Assembly (NCBI RefSeq): GCF_030272695.1 | Contig: NZ_JARFYN010000010.1 | Coordinates: forward strand, 62,001 to 126,000 | Source: Martinezella calliandrae | GTDB taxonomy: Bacteria > Pseudomonadota > Alphaproteobacteria > Rhizobiales > Rhizobiaceae | Direction of reading: 5' to 3' | DNA length: 64,000 nucleotides | In this document: positions 1 to 9,565 of the stretch, one piece after another | Layout of the letters: every line of letters begins with the position of its first letter | Position numbering within the stretch: position 1 is the first letter of the stretch | Position numbers and translations under genes: made by a program | The notes under the pieces: model-generated | Database searches by the model: none | What the model saw: only the letters and a program-made list of their open reading frames with translations | Told to the model about the DNA's origin: nothing

Positions 1-1
1 C

Positions 2-541
2 GGCCGGATCAGCCTGGGCAGCACCGACGTGACCGGCCTTCCGAGCGCCAAGCGCGCGCATCAAGGCCTCGGCTACGTGCCGCAGACGCGCGATGTCTTC
101 AAAACGTTGACGGTCGAGGAAAACCTCTCCGTCGGTTTGAAAGGCCGTCCGAAGACCGCCTTGCAGGAAGCCTACGACATGTTTCCGCGCCTTAAGGAAC
201 GGCGCAGAAATCTCGGCAACCAGCTCTCCGGCGGGGAACAACAGATGCTGTCGACGGCCCGCACCATCCTTGGCCGCCCCTCCGTGCTTCTCCTCGATGA
301 GCCGTTGGAGGGATTGGCGCCGGTGATCTGCGAAGAACTGATGGTCGCTTTCGCCAATCTCGCCAAAACCGGCGACATGACCATCCTATTGGTCGAGCAA
401 CGTATTCAGAGCGCGCTGGATTTTGCCGATCAGGTAATCATCCTCGAGCGTGGGCGGCTTGCCTGGCAAGGGACGCCCAGCGGGCTGTCGCAAGACCATG
501 ATGCCGTCGAGCGCCTGCTCGGCGTCGGCGGCCTGCATTAG
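2..541 (+). CDS. LivF-type branched-chain amino acid ABC transporter ATPase (5' truncated)
   Basis: The reading frame is open from the window edge, so the start and Walker A lie outside; what remains is the C-terminal ~180 residues of an ATP-binding subunit. Visible are a Q-loop (GYVPQ), the ABC signature LSGGEQQ, a Walker B segment [12 protein letters not shown] and the switch segment LLVEQ. The E-G-L-A-P run after Walker B and the VEQ in place of a histidine loop are characteristic of the HAAT-family LivF/UrtE ATPases, which power uptake of branched-chain amino acids, amides or urea at the inner membrane. The next gene is a 5-oxoprolinase/hydantoinase, so the substrate could be an amide or cyclic amide compound (inference). 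The family is clear; the substrate is not. Confidence 0.88.
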   Translation, partial: GRISLGSTDVTGLPSAKRAHQGLGYVPQTRDVFKTLTVEENLSVGLKGRPKTALQEAYDMFPRLKERRRNLGNQLSGGEQQMLSTARTILGRPSVLLLDEPLEGLAPVICEELMVAFANLAKTGDMTILLVEQRIQSALDFADQVIILERGRLAWQGTPSGLSQDHDAVERLLGVGGLH

Positions 542-665
542 GCGCTTGGGCCGACGCTCGTGCATGGGAATATCCTCACGATCATCGTTCACTCTTGACG
601 ATAAAACATCGACGATTTATCGATATTTTCTTAGTGAATATCTGAACGGGTTGGTGGAGGCGGTC

Positions 666-3600
666 TTGTCAGGCAGCGCAGCGGGTCATTGGGATTTCTG
701 GATCGATCGCGGTGGCACTTTCACCGATATCGTCGGACGCGACCCCTCAGGCGAATTGCACGCCCGCAAGGTCCTTTCGGAAAACCCCGACGCCTATCGC
801 GACGCCGCCGTCTACGGCATCCGCCTGCATCTCGGCCTGACGGATGGCGAGCCGATCCCGGCTGGTTTGATCGGCGAGGTGCGCATGGGCACAACAGTTG
901 CCACCAACGCACTCCTGGAGCGCAAGGGTGAGCGTCTGGCGCTGATGACGACCAAGGGATTCCGCGACGCGCTGCGCATCGGCTATCAAGAGCGCAAGAA
1001 GATCTTCGCGACCGAAATCGTCAAGCCCGAAGCGCTCTACGACGATGTGGTGGAGATTGAGGAGCGCGTGCTAGCCGATGGGACGGTGGAGCTTGCCCTC
1101 AGCGAACAGGCGGCGGAAGCGGCATTGCGGGATCTGCGCGCCAAGGGATATCGCGCCATCGCGATCGTCTTCATGCATGCCTATAAATTCCCGGCGCATG
1201 AAGCAGCCGTTGCCGCGATCGCAAGACGTCTCGGTTTCGAGCAAGTCTCGGTCAGTAACGAAGTCTCGCCGCTGATCAAGCTGGTCGGCCGCGGCGACAC
1301 GACCGTGGTCGATGCCTATCTTTCGCCGGTGCTCGGCCGTTACATCAACCAGGTTTCGCAAGAACTCGATATTGCTCGCACAGGTGCGCGCGTCATGTTC
1401 ATGATGTCGTCCGGCGGACTGACTGCTGCCGACCTGTTCCAGGGCAAGGACGCCATCCTCTCCGGCCCGGCGGGCGGAGTAGTCGGTCTTGCCAAGACGG
1501 GTGAGCAGGCTGGGTTTGCCGATGTCATCGGCTTCGACATGGGTGGCACGTCGACGGATGTGGCGCATTTCGACGGCGAGTATGAGCGCGCTTTCGAGAC
1601 GGAAGTCGCTGGCGTTCGCGTCCGTGCACCGATGATGCTGATCCATACGGTAGCCGCCGGCGGCGGCTCGATCCTGCATTTCGACGGCGACCGTTTTCGT
1701 ATCGGCCCGGATTCTGCCGGCGCTTTTCCAGGCCCCGCCTGTTATCGCAATGGCGGCCCCTTGGCGGTGACCGATGCCAATGTCATGACTGGCAAATTGC
1801 TGCCGGAATTCTTCCCGGCGATCTTCGGGCCGAGCCAGGATCAGCCGCTGGATGTCGAAACCGTGCGCGGCAAGTTCGCCGCACTGGCCGCCGAAATTGA
1901 CGACGGTCGCAGCCCGGAAGAAGTCGCCGACGGTTTCATCCGCATCGCCGTTGCCAATATGGTCGAGGCGATCAAGAAGATTTCGGTGCAGCGCGGCTAT
2001 GACGTGACGCGCTACGCCCTCAACTGCTTCGGCGGCGCCGGCGGACAACATGCCTGCCTGGTCGCTGACGCGCTCGGCATGAAAAGCATTCTGCTGCATC
2101 CGATGTCTGGTCTGCTGTCGGCCTATGGCATGGGTCTCGCCGATATCAGAGCGACGCGACAGAAGGCGCTCGGCGTATTGCTCGATGATACGGCCCCGGC
2201 GGCCATTGCCACATTGGGCGGCCAATTGCAGGGCGAATGCGTGCCGGAACTGCAAGCGCAAGGCGTGCCAGCGGCCGATATTCGCACGGTCCAGCGCGCT
2301 CACATCCGCTATGCCGGTACGGATACGATGCTGGCGGTTGAAGTCACCTTCCCTGCGATCGACGATTTCGCGCGGCTGCGCAACGAATTCGAAATGCTAC
2401 ACAAACGCCGCTTCGGCTTCGTCGCCGAGGATAAGCCGCTGGTGGTGGAGGCGGTCGAAATCGAGACGATCGGAGGTGCCGCCGCCGAGATCGAAATCCA
2501 GCGGAAAGAGGCAGGCAAAGGCGAAGCCACCGCGGTCCGCCGGACGTCCTTCCATTCGCAAGGCGAAAGCCATGACGCGGCCGTCGTGCTGCGCGAGGCG
2601 ATCCTGCCCGGCCAGACTGTGACTGGACCGGCAATTGTCATCGAGCCGAACCAGACCATCGTCATCGAGGATGGCTGGCAGGCGAAGTTGACGACGAAGG
2701 ACCACATCGTTCTGACCCGCGTCAAGGCATTGCCGGAACGCACCGCTATCGGCACGAAAGCCGATCCGGTGATGCTGGAGATCTTCAATAATCTCTTCAT
2801 GTCGATCGCCGAGCAGATGGGCGTGACGCTGCAAAACACCGCCTATTCCGTCAATATCAAGGAGCGGCTGGACTTCTCCTGCGCCGTCTTCGATGCCGAA
2901 GGCAATCTCGTCGCCAATGCGCCGCATATGCCGGTGCATCTCGGCTCCATGGACGCCTCGGTCGCAACTGCCATCCGGGAAAATCCGGTCATCCATCCCG
3001 GCGACGTCTTCCTGATCAACGCGCCTTATAATGGCGGCACGCATCTGCCGGACTTGACCGTCTGCACGCCCGTCTTTGACGATGCCGGCAAAGACATTCG
3101 TTTCTGGGTCGCCAGCCGCGGCCATCACGCCGATATCGGCGGCATCTCGCCCGGCTCCATGTCGCCGCTTGCCACCCATATCGAGGAGGAAGGCGTCTAT
3201 ATCGACAATTTCAAGCTGCTCGATCGAGGCCGCTTCTGCGAAGACGAGCTTGCAAAGCTCTTGACCGGCGCGCGCTATCCGGTCCGCACGCTGGCGCAGA
3301 ACGTCAACGATCTGAAAGCGCAGGTCGCCGCCAATGAGAAGGGCGTCGCCGAGCTGAAAAAGATGATCACGCTCTTCGGGGAAGAGGTGGTCGACGCCTA
3401 TATGGGCCATGTCCAGGACAATGCGGCCGAAAGCGTGCGCCGCGTTCTCGATCGCCTACCGGACGGTGAGTTCAGCTATGAGATGGATCAGGGCTGCAAG
3501 ATCGTCGTCAAGATTTCGATCGACAAGGATAAGCGCGAGGCGACGGTGGATTTTACCGGCACCTCGGAGCAGCGCTCCGACAATTTCAATGCGCCGGCCC

Positions 3601-4292
3601 CGGTGACCCGCGCCGCCGTGCTCTATGTGTTCCGCGTGCTGGTAAAAGCCGATATCCCGATGAACGCCGGTTGCCTCAGGCCGATTCGGATCATCATCCC
3701 CGATGGCACGATGCTAACGCCGAAATTTCCGGCGGCCGTCGTCGCTGGCAATGTCGAGGTCAGCCAGGCTGTTACCAACTGCTTGTTCGGTGCGGTCGGC
3801 ACACTTGCAGCCGCCCAAGGCACGATGAACAACCTCACCTTCGGCAACGATGCCTATCAATATTACGAGACAATCTGTTCCGGCGCGCCCGCCGGCCCGG
3901 GCTTCAACGGCGCCGATGCGGTGCACACGCACATGACCAATTCGCGCCTGACCGACCCGGAAATTCTCGAGACCCGCTTTCCGGTAGTGCTGGAAGATTT
4001 CCATATTCGGCCGAATTCCGGCGGACGCGGCAAGTGGAGCGCCGGCAACGGTACGCAGCGCACCATCCGGACCCGCGAGAAGCTCGAATTCGCGATACTC
4101 TCCGGCCATCGCCGCGTCGCTCCGTTCGGCACCAAGGGCGGTGAGCCGGGCGAGACCGGCCGCAATTATGTCCGGCGTAACGACGGTACCCTCGAGGAGC
4201 TGATCGGCGCTGCCCATACGGTATTGGACGCCGGCGAGGCCTTCACCGTCGTCACGCCGACGGGCGGCGGATACGGCAAACCGGAGGCCTAA
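666..4292 (+). CDS. Fused hydantoinase A/B (5-oxoprolinase family)
   Basis: Cytoplasmic ATP-dependent amidohydrolase of the 5-oxoprolinase/hydantoinase/acetone-carboxylase family, with both subunits fused in 1208 residues. Residues ~10-180 form the Hydant_A_N domain ([10 protein letters not shown]). Residues ~190-690 are hydantoinase A with the actin-fold motifs GPAGGVVG (~267) and [12 protein letters not shown] (~290). From ~699 ([13 protein letters not shown]) hydantoinase B runs to the end. Length matches fused 5-oxoprolinases rather than split HyuA + HyuB. I place the start at TTG 666 because GGAGG sits at 656-660, five bases upstream, and the family-conserved [10 protein letters not shown] follows within about 15 residues; the frame stays open upstream, but that sequence is not family-like. 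It lies 124 bp after the LivF gene, compatible with one transcript. Expected reaction: ring opening of 5-oxoproline or a hydantoin; which substrate cannot be read from the sequence. Confidence 0.9.
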   Translation: MSGSAAGHWDFWIDRGGTFTDIVGRDPSGELHARKVLSENPDAYRDAAVYGIRLHLGLTDGEPIPAGLIGEVRMGTTVATNALLERKGERLALMTTKGFRDALRIGYQERKKIFATEIVKPEALYDDVVEIEERVLADGTVELALSEQAAEAALRDLRAKGYRAIAIVFMHAYKFPAHEAAVAAIARRLGFEQVSVSNEVSPLIKLVGRGDTTVVDAYLSPVLGRYINQVSQELDIARTGARVMFMMSSGGLTAADLFQGKDAILSGPAGGVVGLAKTGEQAGFADVIGFDMGGTSTDVAHFDGEYERAFETEVAGVRVRAPMMLIHTVAAGGGSILHFDGDRFRIGPDSAGAFPGPACYRNGGPLAVTDANVMTGKLLPEFFPAIFGPSQDQPLDVETVRGKFAALAAEIDDGRSPEEVADGFIRIAVANMVEAIKKISVQRGYDVTRYALNCFGGAGGQHACLVADALGMKSILLHPMSGLLSAYGMGLADIRATRQKALGVLLDDTAPAAIATLGGQLQGECVPELQAQGVPAADIRTVQRAHIRYAGTDTMLAVEVTFPAIDDFARLRNEFEMLHKRRFGFVAEDKPLVVEAVEIETIGGAAAEIEIQRKEAGKGEATAVRRTSFHSQGESHDAAVVLREAILPGQTVTGPAIVIEPNQTIVIEDGWQAKLTTKDHIVLTRVKALPERTAIGTKADPVMLEIFNNLFMSIAEQMGVTLQNTAYSVNIKERLDFSCAVFDAEGNLVANAPHMPVHLGSMDASVATAIRENPVIHPGDVFLINAPYNGGTHLPDLTVCTPVFDDAGKDIRFWVASRGHHADIGGISPGSMSPLATHIEEEGVYIDNFKLLDRGRFCEDELAKLLTGARYPVRTLAQNVNDLKAQVAANEKGVAELKKMITLFGEEVVDAYMGHVQDNAAESVRRVLDRLPDGEFSYEMDQGCKIVVKISIDKDKREATVDFTGTSEQRSDNFNAPAPVTRAAVLYVFRVLVKADIPMNAGCLRPIRIIIPDGTMLTPKFPAAVVAGNVEVSQAVTNCLFGAVGTLAAAQGTMNNLTFGNDAYQYYETICSGAPAGPGFNGADAVHTHMTNSRLTDPEILETRFPVVLEDFHIRPNSGGRGKWSAGNGTQRTIRTREKLEFAILSGHRRVAPFGTKGGEPGETGRNYVRRNDGTLEELIGAAHTVLDAGEAFTVVTPTGGGYGKPEA

Positions 4293-4378
4293 TGATCCCC
4301 TCGTGGCTGGCTTGGCTATGGTCGTGTGCGCTCCAAAAAGGCCGGTCGAACATGGTTGAATCTTAGCGATAATTTATT

Positions 4379-4395
4379 GACAAATTGTCTTTGTC
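4379..4395. promoter_or_regulatory. Overlapping palindromes, candidate MarR-type operator
   Basis: Positions 4379-4395 read GACAAATTGTCTTTGTC. GACAA-A-TTGTC is a perfect 11-bp palindrome, and GACAAA (4379-4384) also pairs with TTTGTC (4390-4395). It lies 45 bp upstream of the MarR-like gene in the AT-rich gap after the hydantoinase gene, where an autoregulatory operator is expected. Function is inferred from position and symmetry only. Confidence 0.35.
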
Positions 4396-4440
4396 GGATA
4401 GTCTGCTTGACGTACTTCAATCCGGTTATGCGAGAGCTCT

Positions 4441-4971
4441 TTGGATAAGCCTCAGGAACGGAAATCTCCCCGTGAATTGATCGTGTCGTCCGCTCATCTG
4501 GCGGGGGGCAGTTCTCCGGCCCTCTCCGAACTTGAGTATGGATTGATCCTTTTCTCGCATGCATTTAACCGCTGGATGGTTCGCTGCATGGCTGCGGCCG
4601 GCGTGCCCAGCCTCTCGCCTGTCGAAATCCTGATCATTCATTCAGTGCGTCACCGGGGGCGGCCGAAGACTTTGTCCGATCTCTGCCTCGTGCTCGACAT
4701 CGAAGATACCCATGTCGCCAACTACGCCGTGAAGAAATTGGAGGCTGCCGGCCTCGTCAAGACCGGCAAGACCGGTAAGGAAAAGATGATCCAGGTGACC
4801 GACAAGGGACTGGAGGCGTTGACACGCTATTTTGAAATCCGCGAGCGGCTTCTGGTCGAGGCCACCAAGGTTTCTGGCCTCTCTCAGAGCGATCTTTCCG
4901 ACATAGCATCACATTTGAGGGCGCTGTCGGGCTATTACGAGCAGGCAGCGAGGTCAGCAGCAACCTTATGA
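4441..4971 (+). CDS. MarR-like winged-helix transcriptional regulator
   Basis: A 176-residue predicted cytoplasmic regulator. Residues ~55-125 form a winged helix: SPVEILIIHSVRHRGRPKTLSDLCLVLDIEDTHVANY-type recognition helix followed by a VKKLEAAGLVKTG wing, ending in a C-terminal helix. This fits the predicted MarR-type winged-helix group found in rhizobia rather than classical MarR. Start TTG at 4441 is the first in-frame start; the nearby ATG at 4428 is in another frame. The Shine-Dalgarno is weak. The gene overlaps the following ABC-ATPase remnant by four bases (ATGA), so it once headed, or was part of, a peptide transporter operon. It may regulate either the flanking hydantoinase gene or the M14 peptidase downstream (inference). 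Confidence 0.75.
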   Translation: MDKPQERKSPRELIVSSAHLAGGSSPALSELEYGLILFSHAFNRWMVRCMAAAGVPSLSPVEILIIHSVRHRGRPKTLSDLCLVLDIEDTHVANYAVKKLEAAGLVKTGKTGKEKMIQVTDKGLEALTRYFEIRERLLVEATKVSGLSQSDLSDIASHLRALSGYYEQAARSAATL

Positions 4972-5534
4972 GCCTTCTGACCAATACGCGAACTGATCCT
5001 TGTTATCCCCTTCTTTCGGTTCGCTCGCTATCGGTAGACTTTCCTCAAAGGTTTTCTGCCTTTCAGGCCGTGAAGTCGCTCAGTTTCGACGCCCACGCGG
5101 GCAAGACGCTCGCGATCGTCGGCGAATCCGGGTCTGGCAAATCGGTGACGTCACGAGCGACCATGCGCCTCACCTTCTATTCCGGCGGCCGCATCAGCGG
5201 CGGCGAGATCGCCATGATCTTCCAGGATCCGATGACCTCACTCGATCCGGTCTTTTCGATCGGCGACCAGATCAACGAAGCGATGTTGCTGCATCAGAGG
5301 ACATCGAGCTCAAGGTCGCCAACAACATACTGCTCGAAAGCAGCCTGACCTTCGTCGGCCTCCGCCTCGATGCGACTAAACCGAGCTTTGGCGGTATGCT
5401 GGCCGACGGCCGGACCTCAGAAAGCTTGGTGGGTCAGTGTCTTTTCGGGCTTTGCCATCATGTTCACCGTCCTCGGGCTCAATCTGCTCGGCGACTGGCT
5501 TCGCGACTATCTCGATCCGACGGGGGAAAAATGA
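4968..5534 (+). pseudogene. Deletion scar: peptide ABC ATPase N-terminus fused to a permease C-terminus
   Basis: Starts as a normal DppD/OppD-type ATPase: Walker A GESGSGKS and the Q-loop segment IFQDPMTSLDPVFSIGDQINEA are intact to about 5296. Signature and Walker B never appear. From ~5300, in the +1-shifted frame (5000 frame), the sequence encodes a DppC-type permease tail ([15 protein letters not shown], then FGGMLADGR). Near 5425 it shifts frame again to [31 protein letters not shown], the usual DppC C-terminus, ending with the TGA that overlaps the next ATG. So one internal deletion removed most of the ATPase, probably a binding protein and a permease, and part of DppC, and a small indel followed. 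The order ATPase-to-DppC matches the intact operon at 29254-35231 in this same window. No function is expected. Confidence 0.82.
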
Positions 5535-7276
5535 CCACCATTCTCAATCTCGATGTTGCGCGCACGCTCGACGCCCTGGTCTCTCTCCTGCTTTCCAGTC
5601 CACCGAGCCAGCCGGTCGAGGCCTGGCTATTCGACGACGGCCCGTCACGCAAGGCAGCGGAAGAAAAACTCGCTGCGGCCGGCATCAAGGCGCGCATCCG
5701 CAGCGCCTACAAGCCATTGGTCTATTTCTTTCTGGAAGAGGTCGATATGTCTTCCCTCGCCCGGATCGAGGTCGGCTATCCCGTTCATGCCGCCGCCGAT
5801 CCCCATCGTTTCCTTATCGAGGCCTATCCCTTGGCGGCGCTCGTCGGCGATGCCGAGATATCCTTCCGCGCCAACGATCTCGATCTCGTCTATGACGTTA
5901 GCCTCACCACCAAAGCCGGTGAAACAGGCACGCATGCCGTTTTCGCGCCGAACATCGTCGAGGACGATCATGTCGGCACGCCGGTGCTGCGTTGCTGCGG
6001 CTGGCGGCGGGCTGTCGGTATCGCCGATGCCGGGCAGCGCCTGAAGTCAGATTTCGAAACCTTGTTTCTTGCCGCCGTCGATGCGGTCAAGCAACATCAT
6101 TGGGAGCGGCAGCAGCCATATTTCGACCGGCTGCGCATTACCGTCGACCTGCCGGCCAATGATCTCGATCTGGATTTTGGCAGCGAAAGCATCAGCCTGC
6201 GCGAAGCCATGCACGAGGACCTGTTCTTCACCTTGCGCGAATGCCTGAATGCGGAAATGGGCGCCATGGGCGGCCGTAGCGGAGCAAGGCCCGGCCAAGT
6301 CGTGCCGGATATTCGTGCTGCCAAGGCCGATCCGCGGATCGTGATGACCCTAGAGGATTTCGGCGAGCATGAAGAGACGACAGGTCCCGACATCGCCATC
6401 AAAACCGCTGGACGGCCGCTCAAGATCGGCCAGGTTCGAAGCGAACTATCCAAGATCGAGGGCGAGCCGATCAAAGCCGTTTCGCGCGAGGGTCGCGATG
6501 TGCTCGGGCGTTATCACAAGGGCACCGGCCCTGCCGTCCTCATCTCCTCCGGCCAACACGCCAATGAGACCAGCGGTCCGGTCGGCGCGTTAAGAGCGGC
6601 GCAGGTGCTCGCCGCCGATCCCAAATCACATTTCGCTATCATCCCCGTCGAGAATGTCGACGGCTATGAGCTGCATCAGAGGCTGATTGTCGAAAACCCG
6701 TTCCACATGCATCACGCCGCCCGCTACACCGCCTTTGGCGACGACCCCTCTTTCACTGTCCCCGCCCCGGCCTATGAGCGTGATGCGCGCACAACAGCCC
6801 TGGCACTATCTTCCGCAAAGCTTCATCTTAACCTGCACGGCTACCCTTCGCATGAATGGACACGGCCGATGTCCGGCTACCTGCCACGCGGTTTCGAGCT
6901 CTGGACGATCCCCAAGGGCTTTTTCCTGATCATCTGCACGCATCCCGGCTGGGAAACGATCGGCGAGGCGTTGCTTGACGAGGTGGTCCGAAGGCTTGCA
7001 GACGACAAGGCCCTCGTCGCCTTCAACGCCAAGCAGATCGATTGTGTGCGGCAACACATGCCGAACGCCCCGTTCGAGGTGCGCTACGGCATCCCCATAT
7101 TGAAGCAGGTCAGTGCACTCTATCAGGCGCCGCTGACGATCATTACCGAGGCGACCGACGAGACGGTCTACGACCAGACCTTCATCGATTGCCACGAAGC
7201 GCAAATGCGGACCGTGCTCTACGCAGTCGAAGCCTATTGGCGGCTCGCCGAGCGCAGCGAGTTTCCGGCAGTATAG
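5531..7276 (+). CDS. M14 family zinc carboxypeptidase
   Basis: A 581-residue protein whose C-terminal half is an M14 metallopeptidase domain. Zinc ligands are visible as H343 and E346 (GQHANETSG) and H436 ([11 protein letters not shown]); the general base is probably E540 (IITEATDET). The N-terminal ~310 residues are an extension that I do not recognise. No signal peptide is seen, so it should act in the cytoplasm, consistent with trimming or deamidating imported peptides. ATG 5531 overlaps the stop of the permease remnant (ATGA), i.e. it was the last gene of a peptide-uptake operon whose transporter is now deleted. A longer in-frame ORF exists upstream but its N-terminal part is permease remnant and out-of-frame ATPase sequence, so it is not used. 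Family assignment is firm; substrate is unknown. Confidence 0.85.
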   Translation: MTTILNLDVARTLDALVSLLLSSPPSQPVEAWLFDDGPSRKAAEEKLAAAGIKARIRSAYKPLVYFFLEEVDMSSLARIEVGYPVHAAADPHRFLIEAYPLAALVGDAEISFRANDLDLVYDVSLTTKAGETGTHAVFAPNIVEDDHVGTPVLRCCGWRRAVGIADAGQRLKSDFETLFLAAVDAVKQHHWERQQPYFDRLRITVDLPANDLDLDFGSESISLREAMHEDLFFTLRECLNAEMGAMGGRSGARPGQVVPDIRAAKADPRIVMTLEDFGEHEETTGPDIAIKTAGRPLKIGQVRSELSKIEGEPIKAVSREGRDVLGRYHKGTGPAVLISSGQHANETSGPVGALRAAQVLAADPKSHFAIIPVENVDGYELHQRLIVENPFHMHHAARYTAFGDDPSFTVPAPAYERDARTTALALSSAKLHLNLHGYPSHEWTRPMSGYLPRGFELWTIPKGFFLIICTHPGWETIGEALLDEVVRRLADDKALVAFNAKQIDCVRQHMPNAPFEVRYGIPILKQVSALYQAPLTIITEATDETVYDQTFIDCHEAQMRTVLYAVEAYWRLAERSEFPAV

Positions 7277-7279
7277 TCG

Positions 7280-8353
7280 CTAATGTTTCATCTGCGGCCG
7301 AATGCGTTTGCTATCGGCACCGAAAAGCAACGGCTTTTTGGAGGAGAAGCCGACGGTGATGGTCTCGGTGTTGCGGATACTCTCTTCGGAGCGATCTTCA
7401 ACGATGACGGTCTCGCCGGAGGCGAGCGTGCCGTAGAGATATCGCGTGCCGCCGAGATTTTCGATGACATCGATACGCATCCCGATCGTACCATCGGCTT
7501 CACTGGTTACGGTAAAATGTTCCGGTCGGATGCCGACCTTTACCGGTTGGTCGGGAGCGATGACGCCCGAACGAAACGAGCCGCCTGCAGCCAGCGTCAC
7601 CGTGCCGTCGGAACCGAGTGTTCCTTCCAGGAAATTCATCCGCGGCGAGCCGATGAAACCGGCCACGAATAGATTGTCCGGGTCTCGATAGAGAGTGTCC
7701 GGCGTACCCGCCTGTTCGATCTGGCCACTGCGCATGACGACGATCTTGTCGGCCAGCGTCATCGCTTCCGTCTGGTCGTGGGTGACATAGATCATCGTCG
7801 CGCCGATCTTGCGATGCAGCTTAGCGATCTCGACGCGCATGGAGACCCGCAATTCGGCGTCGAGGTTCGACAGCGGCTCATCGAACAGGAAGACGGCGGG
7901 TTCGCGCACGATCGCCCGCCCTATGGCCACGCGCTGGCGTTGGCCGCCGGACAGCTGCGCCGGCTTGCGCTTCAAGAGCGGTTCAATCTGCAGTGTGGCG
8001 GCAGCCGAAGCGACGTTGCGGGCGATCTCCGCCTTATCGACGCCGGCCATGCGCAGCGAAAATCCGATATTCTGCTCGACCGTCATATGCGGATAGAGCG
8101 CATAGTTCTGGAACACCATGGCGATGCCGCGCTGGATCGGATCGGCCTTGTTCATCTGCCGCCCGTCGATCAAGAGATCGCCGCCAGTGATCTCTTCCAG
8201 CCCAGCGATCATGCGCAGCAGCGTTGATTTTCCGCAGCCGGAAGGGCCGACGAAAACGGTGAGAGAGCCGTCGTCCACCGCAAGGTTCAGGCCCTCAATA
8301 ACGCGCAGCGCCCCGTAGGACTTATCGATATTTTGCAATTCCAGGCTGGCCAT
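7280..8353 (-). CDS. Carbohydrate ABC transporter ATPase (UgpC/MalK type)
   Basis: A 357-residue ATPase of the CUT1 carbohydrate uptake family. Walker [10 protein letters not shown] is at ~36-44, Q-loop [13 protein letters not shown] at ~80, signature [14 protein letters not shown] at ~134, Walker [17 protein letters not shown] and the histidine loop [15 protein letters not shown] follow. The C-terminal ~130 residues form the TOBE/OB regulatory domain typical of MalK/UgpC proteins that bind the membrane subunits and regulatory partners. It is the last gene of the minus-strand sugar operon, 34 bp after the LacI-type regulator, and supplies the missing ATPase for the permeases at 11620-13412. 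The convergent M14 gene ends three bases away. Confidence 0.92.
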   Translation of the reverse strand: MASLELQNIDKSYGALRVIEGLNLAVDDGSLTVFVGPSGCGKSTLLRMIAGLEEITGGDLLIDGRQMNKADPIQRGIAMVFQNYALYPHMTVEQNIGFSLRMAGVDKAEIARNVASAAATLQIEPLLKRKPAQLSGGQRQRVAIGRAIVREPAVFLFDEPLSNLDAELRVSMRVEIAKLHRKIGATMIYVTHDQTEAMTLADKIVVMRSGQIEQAGTPDTLYRDPDNLFVAGFIGSPRMNFLEGTLGSDGTVTLAAGGSFRSGVIAPDQPVKVGIRPEHFTVTSEADGTIGMRIDVIENLGGTRYLYGTLASGETVIVEDRSEESIRNTETITVGFSSKKPLLFGADSKRIRPQMKH

Positions 8354-8387
8354 GGCGTCCTCCCTACCCTGCCCTTTGTGTCAGTCA

Positions 8388-9425
8388 CTATGTCAGTCGC
8401 CGCGTCGAGCCTCGCAGGATGATGTCGCATTCCAGAACAGTTGTGCGGTTGTGGCTCCCTGAAGGGTCGGCCAGGCGCTCCACCAGAATGTCGGTAATCG
8501 TATCGGCGATCCTGGCGACAGGCTGTGCCACCGCCGTGATCCCGGCATCGAAAAGGCGAAAAATGTCGACATCGTCGAAGCTGACGAGGGAAATATCGTT
8601 GGGCACTCGCAGGCCGCTCTCCTTGAACCAGCCAAGCGCGCCCATCGCCATATTGTAGTTGGCCGCGAAGATCGCCGTCGGTGGCGTCTCGAGCTGCATC
8701 AGGCGTTTGGTCGCCTGATAGCCGCCCTCGTACACCCAGTTGCCGCGCACCGTGAGCACAGGTTCTATCGGCAGCCCATGTTCGGTGAGCGCTTGCTCAT
8801 AGCCTAGAAGGCGCTCGACGGCCGAGGAGTTGGCGGGATTACCCGTCAGCATGCCGATGCGCTGATGGCCGAGGTCGATCAGATGCTTGACGACGCGATA
8901 GCTCGCCTTCTGATTTTCGACCATGACCCGATCGGCGGCGAGCCCTTTGACGTCGTTGTTGTAGAAGATGATCGGCACATCATGAGTGATAAGATCGTCG
9001 ACGCGGTGGTAGACCTCCGCCGTTCCGTCCATGACAAGCGCATCGACGCGCTGGGCGGCGAAGAAATCGAGCGCTTCGGCGACGATGCGAGGATCACCGC
9101 CATGGCAATAGGTGATGAGCGCCCGCCCGGTCTGGCGCACGGAACGGGCCAGATGCTCCAGCATGCGCGCATGAAATTCGTCGAAGGTCGGCACCAAAAA
9201 ACCGATCATATGCGTAAGATCGGTCCGGATCGAGGCGGCGGCGGCGTTACGCCGATAGCCGAGATCGTGGATCGCGGTTTCGATCTGCTCGCGGTTCGAG
9301 CGGCGGATGGTCTGCCCGTTGAGATAGCGCGACACCGTGCCGACAGCGACATTGGCGGCCTTGGCGACATCGATGATGGTCGCGCTCCGCCGCTTAGCCG
9401 TTGTTCGATCCGTTGTCTCTGACAT
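8388..9425 (-). CDS. LacI-family transcriptional regulator
   Basis: A 345-residue repressor. The N-terminal LacI helix-turn-helix TIIDVAKAANVAVGTVSRYLNG is at ~16-37 and its hinge follows. The remainder is a periplasmic-binding-protein-like effector domain (MIGFLVPTFDEFHARMLEHLARS, then FDDVDIFRLFDAGITAVAQP), expected to bind a sugar inducer. I start at ATG 9425, with GGAG about nine bases upstream, rather than at the far upstream start of the open frame, because the helix-turn-helix then sits in its usual place. It lies inside the sugar ABC operon between the glycosidase and ATPase genes. Candidate AACGTT-centred operators lie upstream of the operon at 14761-14784 and 14950-14959. Confidence 0.92.
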   Translation of the reverse strand: MSETTDRTTAKRRSATIIDVAKAANVAVGTVSRYLNGQTIRRSNREQIETAIHDLGYRRNAAAASIRTDLTHMIGFLVPTFDEFHARMLEHLARSVRQTGRALITYCHGGDPRIVAEALDFFAAQRVDALVMDGTAEVYHRVDDLITHDVPIIFYNNDVKGLAADRVMVENQKASYRVVKHLIDLGHQRIGMLTGNPANSSAVERLLGYEQALTEHGLPIEPVLTVRGNWVYEGGYQATKRLMQLETPPTAIFAANYNMAMGALGWFKESGLRVPNDISLVSFDDVDIFRLFDAGITAVAQPVARIADTITDILVERLADPSGSHNRTTVLECDIILRGSTRRLT

Positions 9426-9565
9426 GTGAAGTGGGCTCCAAAGCTGGCTAATGAGGGTAGACGCGCAAAGGCGCATCTGCCCGTCGTATAGCCCAGTCGC
9501 TAGCAGCCCGCCATATGCGCGAGCCGCGAGCGAAATTTGCGCCGGCCTCATGGCGGAACTGGCCA

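Noticed and set aside
1071..2303. 410-codon open frame on the minus strand
   Set aside because: Lies entirely antisense to the hydantoinase gene; composition is typical of GC-rich shadow frames with no recognisable domain.
2397..3410. 337-codon minus-strand frame
   Set aside because: Antisense to the hydantoinase B half; its His- and Arg-rich sequence is a reverse-frame artefact.
5000..7276. One long 758-codon gene covering the scar and the M14 peptidase
   Set aside because: The first ~175 codons read the ATPase remnant out of frame and then the permease remnant; the peptidase starts at ATG 5531 with an ATGA overlap.
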